DNA of 8,227 nucleotides from Saprospiraceae bacterium (lineage in GTDB: Bacteria > Bacteroidota > Bacteroidia > Chitinophagales > Saprospiraceae). The stretch is from the NCBI GenBank assembly GCA_023300255.1, contig JALZWC010000131.1, positions 1-8,227 on the forward strand. The letters run 5' to 3'. The position numbers and the translations under genes are program-made. Below the pieces are notes generated by a model. It did not search any database and had not been told where the DNA came from. It worked only from the letters and a program-made list of their open reading frames with translations. Shown here in pieces: positions 6,901 through 8,227 of this stretch (position 1 is the stretch's first letter; the number at the start of each line of letters is the position of its first letter).

Positions 6901-8227
6901 TTACGAAGTCGTCTAAGTTTTCTAATAATGGTTGAAGAGAGATACTTAAATTTGCTTCTATTCTTTCCATATTATGGAAGCCATTTAGAGAACTTAATGC
7001 AGTATTACCAAATAGAACTAAATCTCTTTGAATATTTGTCAAGGAAGATAAACTAGTAATATTAGTAAGTAGTATATTTCCAATTAATCCTAAATCTGCT
7101 CCAATATAATTCAACTGATCTAGGCCATCCAATCTCATTAAATTGACGTTGTCAACTATATAGAGTATACCCTCCACTCTTGTTAATTGATTTAATCCTT
7201 CTAAATCAATTAATTGTGTTTCTGTAATACTTAAACTATGTTCTATAGTGGTAATATTTGATAATCCATTTAGATTGACTATAGATGTTTTGTCGATTCC
7301 TTGGTCAATGGAAAGTGTTCCTTTGATAATGGTACAATTAGGATAATCTTGGGCAAATGCATCTACCTCTTCTTGAGACGTTAATGTTACACCTCCATCT
7401 GGACAAATCATTACTGTTTCACATTGGCAGGTAGCTGGTACAAAACTTTCTCCTACTGAACAAACTGGCGCACTAAGGGGAATAATGGTTGAGGTATAGG
7501 TATAGCTACTCTGTGGAGCATCTGCAATATTTGAAATAGTGATGGTATAGTCCACATCATCGGTTTCGTTCGTCAAAATTTGAGAAGGCTCCCACACGAT
7601 TGAATTATCTGCATAAAAAGTAATATTCTGCTCCGTTATAGTATTCGGTATAGTTGCGCCAGAACCAGTAGTCATTGTAACTACAGCATTCGAGAAATCA
7701 GCATCAGGAATACTAAAAGACCATCGACTAGGTACTAAGGGTTGAGGCATAAAGCCAATAGGTGGATAGGCAATGAATTGATTATATATTGGCGTTGCTG
7801 CAAGATTCTCAATGACGTACATTGTGTTATAACGAGTGGAGGTAGCAATGCCCATTTCTTGGGCTCTTGAATGTAGTATCCATCGTCTATGTGCTACCGA
7901 CTCATTGAAATCGCCATCGTCTCTCATATACACATCAATAGGTCCACCAAGATCCCAATTTGGAGAAGAAAAAGCAATATTGGATTTAGAGGCTGCCTCA
8001 ATAGCATCTGCTGAAGTACAGGACCAGGTATCACAAGGTGCTCCATTAACCCCGCCACAATGACCATAATTATTCTCTGCCTCGTACATTAAGACTGCGG
8101 CCATTGCTTTACTATTTTTTTCATCTTCAAGGGTGATCGGGTTCAGCCCTCCTACCAATTCTCTATAGTAATTAATCTTTTGAAGATGTTTAGCTCGCAC
8201 AGATTCAGACATTGTTCCAACAGTACA
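980..8227 (-). CDS. Giant multidomain secreted/surface protein (CAP + receptor-L-like + PKD + four-Cys modules), partial
   Basis: Likely an extracellular adhesin-like or matrix-binding protein; no enzyme activity can be assigned. The first ATG is at 8212-8210 (residue 1), but the five codons before it are open (CTVGT), so the true start lies beyond the right edge. Domains by residue: CAP/SCP 1-165 (first helix LQKINYYREL, His51, Glu104, His108); beta-rich companion 166-247; receptor-L-like solenoid 270-492; PKD domains 498-582 and 585-660 (both with WDFGDG); SprB-like segments about 700-866; PKD-like 870-945; three tandem linker plus double-PKD blocks 955-1576; second solenoid 1602-1871; four four-Cys modules 1876-2329. 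Acidic DNDGDG-type linkers start at 670, 955, 1163, 1368 and 1577. No signal peptide, membrane segment or T9SS sorting domain is visible. Residues after about 2329 are encoded by the TCCTGA array and flank, and look non-native. Coding is AT-rich and Bacteroidota-like. The gene is confident; its function is inferred. Confidence 0.9.
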   Translation of the reverse strand, partial: CTVGTMSESVRAKHLQKINYYRELVGGLNPITLEDEKNSKAMAAVLMYEAENNYGHCGGVNGAPCDTWSCTSADAIEAASKSNIAFSSPNWDLGGPIDVYMRDDGDFNESVAHRRWILHSRAQEMGIATSTRYNTMYVIENLAATPIYNQFIAYPPIGFMPQPLVPSRWSFSIPDADFSNAVVTMTTGSGATIPNTITEQNITFYADNSIVWEPSQILTNETDDVDYTITISNIADAPQSSYTYTSTIIPLSAPVCSVGESFVPATCQCETVMICPDGGVTLTSQEEVDAFAQDYPNCTIIKGTLSIDQGIDKTSIVNLNGLSNITTIEHSLSITETQLIDLEGLNQLTRVEGILYIVDNVNLMRLDGLDQLNYIGADLGLIGNILLTNITSLSSLTNIQRDLVLFGNTALSSLNGFHNMERIEANLSISLQPLLENLDDFVSLNYIGAVSIAGNETLSTCDNNNLCAIFATKNDRSLGIRNNAEGCNSPSEILAICNPIIPPTCSSAVITVDTFGGSPCTTSIFTFTTDDTASDYSWDFGDGSPLENPDGFQTVTFYDTPGTYTIQVFLRYQDGCLDTASTQLYIGDPTSTFTYTLDGNTINLIADATDTMDVTSYDWDFGDGAVASGLTPQTNYTYANPGTYIVSLTKKGLCESTTSVSIMVGEATPENTSSACSDGIDNDGDGEVDADDPNCECILTNGESGCCDSYGLSAEINPATTGNADGSIRIRFLGPIPDLSTYEVQTADNLNFLRSSDGFFADGVSAGTYTYTVVDNGGNGCSHPFTTTVDGITPCADFSLNISSTSIDCGLTQFAAALNGGTPPYAYNWTTTDNNQELTFISNDQYVGPQTLSVTDANDCVATADYIVPATTINVQAAFSYAITTDSILFENSSSGEVVVQQWTFNMPGIIVDNRIALPPAGTYEVCLIVSNNCDQTNTQCQTIEIIETPPTNAENTPTACSDGIDNDGDGLIDLLDEECAFARCGNLEIILQNPRLPENKFCDRLPIHFQVSGGDNVISQEWDYGNGRTSVFDSTTPVSIFDGSEVYNDPGVYVVKLKATFADGCIDSTSYEIEIISSEPNFTYEVAEDGLTYTFTADQTNDDYINSYEWEIIDDDIVRSSDPTLIYTFSKDGNYNVKLRVTGICTSNFTSENINVIANIPENTPEACSDGIDNDGDGLIDELDEECAFVRCGNLEIIPQTPIQLENKHCNRFPIVIEVSGGDSVVSYEWDNGDGYNFSSDSSLPNPFIMEIYNEPGIYTLQLKATFANGCIDSTSYELEIISNDTEITYEVAEDGLTYTFMADQTNGAYIDAYTWEISGELVSSNTASFTHTFARNGSFNIGLRTIGTCQTNFPDIDIDVVATIPENTPEACSDGVDNDKDGLIDELDEECVLERCGNLEIIPQNPRLPNNKYCARDPLLFLTSGGENVVSFEWDYGNGRISGYEFPVPDRIFEGNEVYHEPGIYTVKLKATFPDGCVDSTSYEIEIISSNTEITYEVADDGLTYIFTADQTNGEYIDFYNWDIPGESINSIPYSSTLTHTFSGNGRYYVGLRQNGTCQSNYPSINVNVVATIPENTPEACSDGLDNDKDGLVDCEDSDCPCIGCPVDLTLSRQSQVDSFIINYPGCREILGNLTIASGSSITNIEKLENIGRIGGDLIIANNNNSINLSGLENLSVVAGNLVVNNNPQLTNLFSLLRLRKVGGDISIGENISLTDLFTPNTHFLDTINGSLRINGATQLINLEYLGSVHTINGDVEISNQPTLQNLQGIDSVRNINGSLIITNNAQLSSIQNLANLITLNGAIQVENNAQLISLSGLDNINVATVTNLSLLNSPQLSFCAIQSICDYIAGDGPRSISGNATTCATEVSIQAACSNNISIPIFDDYSWLSSIVNPNNCNGESVTEYTSPSGQVFILVEIPNSNPILYLDDSRIWCSGFPNDFCAITYQLRDVLRSWECGESAPIDADMDNVFSDADPDDNDPCVPSNQADLCDRQPSTPDFISDYPWLSDVLDFDNCTTQKITIYQTGAYQYLYVQSTPDAYGTLYNAAGQFYCGSSPNYDCVSAYSLSTVVDTWLCGDASTIVIVDNDNDGTLSDVDPDDADPCVPNNTGPMCDTETPEGNGGPPDFLPDYTWIENFIDFEDCGNASIQIYRSGGYVYVFIETATMAVLFNSGGATYCTNSLGYECRDFYTIDEEITQWNCGDSAPIDTPVDNDNDGYLSDVDPDDNNRCIPDDSACQDTGEGGSEPPTFLADYPWLSDLVDFDNCSDETVQVYRSSGYVYLFVTTANGSILYNSTGLTYCTNSANYDCQAFYSIDEEIDFWSCGDTAAPVTLTDQDICQDTVTYISGNIFTTHTCSGHVFRRHFQDTSTDQDTFNGSGCIFRILFPVHVFRIHGPGCISVSGRIFLATSSW
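1010..1226. repeat. Irregular TCCTGA tandem array (13-bp and 18-bp units)
   Basis: About 14 degenerate units each start with TCCTGA or a one-base variant. Two unit types recur: a short one near TCCTGAAAATGTA (13 bp) and a longer one near TCCTGATCCGTTAATGTA (18 bp). Several longer or decayed units lie between them. The final unit, about 1209-1226, abuts the point where the bacterial module stops matching its siblings. Unit lengths of 13 bp are not multiples of three, so the array does not encode a periodic peptide, even though the minus-strand frame happens to stay open through it. It is most likely a minisatellite of the left-hand DNA. Confidence 0.75.
1226..2587 (-). repeat. Four copies of a ~123-residue four-cysteine module with acidic linkers, the last truncated
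   Basis: The modules are anchored by Trp residues 1885, 2004, 2131 and 2254, spacing 119, 127 and 123. Each starts F-x-x-DY-x-W and has a conserved Cys in an (F/N)xxC segment, a YVYLFV-type strand, a second Cys near WC/YC, a third about eight residues later, and a fourth in W-x-CG(D/E). The four Cys are at 1895/1932/1940/1955, 2014/2051/2059/2074, 2141/2176/2184/2199 and 2264/2299/2307/2322, which suggests two disulfides per module. Modules 1-3 are each followed by an acidic DNDNDGxLSDVDPDD-like stretch and two more Cys, probably a calcium-binding linker. Module 4 loses this linker at the boundary near 1226. I do not recognise a named family for the module. Confidence 0.8.
2600..3409 (-). other. 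Receptor-L-domain-like solenoid 2 of the large CDS
   Basis: Residues 1602-1871 repeat the design of the first solenoid. There is an opening cap (CPVDLTLSRQSQVDSF, then YPGCREILG) and at least eight strand units such as GNLTI, GDLII, GNLVV, GDISI, GSLRI, GDVEI, GSLII and GAIQV, with Asn-rich turns (NNNPQL, NNAQL). A cysteine cap closes it (FCAIQSIC ... TTCATE ... QAAC). It lies between the last DNDKDG linker and the four-Cys modules. A ligand-binding role is an inference from the fold class. Confidence 0.7.
3485..5350 (-). repeat. Three tandem ~207-residue (~620-bp) linker plus double-PKD repeats within the large CDS
   Basis: The blocks begin at residues 955, 1163 and 1368, with the next linker at 1577, so the periods are 208, 205 and 209 residues. 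Each block has the same order: ACSDGIDNDGDGLID-type linker; LDEEC then RCGNLEII; a PKD-like domain with EWDYGNG (EWDNGDG in block 2) and a PGxYxxxLKATF strand followed by GCxDSTSYE; then a second PKD-like domain starting TYEVAEDGLTYTF with ADQTN. Conservation is visible in DNA as well, for example the shared stretches at about 4725, 4110 and 3485. This indicates duplication within the gene. The likely role is a rigid stalk holding the N-terminal domains away from the cell surface. Confidence 0.85.
6737..7405 (-). other. Receptor-L-domain-like solenoid 1 of the large CDS
   Basis: Residues 270-492 form a leucine/isoleucine-rich solenoid with units of about 23-24 residues. Each unit alternates a strand such as GTLSI, HSLSI, GILYI or RDLVL with an xxLxGLxxLxxI segment. 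It starts with a cap (CPDGGVTLTSQEEVDAF, then YPNCTIIKG) and ends with a cysteine-containing cap (CDNNNLC ... NNAEGC ... AIC). This is the pattern of receptor-L-like or LRR-like domains common in Bacteroidota surface proteins, probably used for binding. A second copy with matching caps lies at residues 1602-1871. Confidence 0.7.
7718..8227 (-). other. CAP/SCP (CRISP, antigen 5, PR-1) domain region of the large CDS
   Basis: This is the N-terminal domain seen in the window, residues 1-165. The opening helix (RAKHLQKINYYRELVGGL) matches the first helix of bacterial CAP domains. The NYGHCGG stretch supplies a candidate pocket His51. The FNESVAHRRWIL helix supplies Glu104 and His108, followed by MGIATS, where CAP domains usually show a GIG/GVG-like strand. 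The next 80 or so residues, from WSFSIPDADFSNAVV, resemble the beta-rich extension that often follows CAP in secreted bacterial proteins. Because the first CAP helix is present, probably only a signal peptide and a short spacer are missing beyond the right edge. CAP domains bind sterols, lipids or partner proteins in some families; the ligand here is unknown. Confidence 0.75.

Noticed and set aside
8210..8227. ATG at 8212-8210 as the true start of the large gene
   Set aside because: The frame is open upstream to the window edge, no signal peptide follows the ATG although the protein must be exported, and the CAP domain already begins there. No clear ribosome binding site can be judged in 15 bases.

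Overview
The window is a junction between two very different kinds of DNA. Positions of about 1227 to 8227 are AT-rich. They are filled by one long minus-strand reading frame whose protein looks like a giant secreted or cell-surface protein of a marine Bacteroidota bacterium (Saprospiraceae/Lewinella-like). That placement is an inference from the mix of CAP, PKD, SprB-like and receptor-L-like domains with DNDGDG linkers. Positions 1 to about 1226 are richer in GC and hold homopolymer runs, a GC-rich 15-bp minisatellite, a GGT/poly-G tract and an irregular TCCTGA tandem array, with no convincing gene. That half looks eukaryote-like or at least unlike the bacterial half. I cannot name its source.

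Layout, left to right on the + strand: a perfect 11-bp inverted repeat spanning 1-73; unassigned DNA to about 1009 with the minisatellite (211-330) and the GGT tract (485-537); the TCCTGA array (about 1010-1226); then the large minus-strand gene. Read in its own direction from the right edge, the gene encodes: a CAP/SCP domain and a companion beta domain; a first receptor-L-like solenoid; two PKD domains; two SprB-like segments and a PKD-like segment; three tandem blocks of about 207 residues, each an acidic DNDGDG linker plus two PKD-like domains; a second receptor-L-like solenoid; and four copies of a roughly 123-residue four-cysteine module alternating with acidic, probably calcium-binding linkers.

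The gene is incomplete at both ends. The frame is still open at the right edge and no signal peptide is visible, although the CAP domain is already at its first helix. At the left, the fourth four-cysteine module breaks off where the TCCTGA array begins, and the frame runs on through that array to a chance stop at 980-982. The last 81 or so residues are therefore probably not native, and any C-terminal anchor or type IX secretion sorting domain is missing. The window supports either a chimeric assembly (for example bacterial DNA joined to host or co-sampled DNA) or a real insertion of a bacterial gene fragment into another genome. The sequence alone cannot decide between them. No operon, tRNA, rRNA, CRISPR array or transposase gene is visible.
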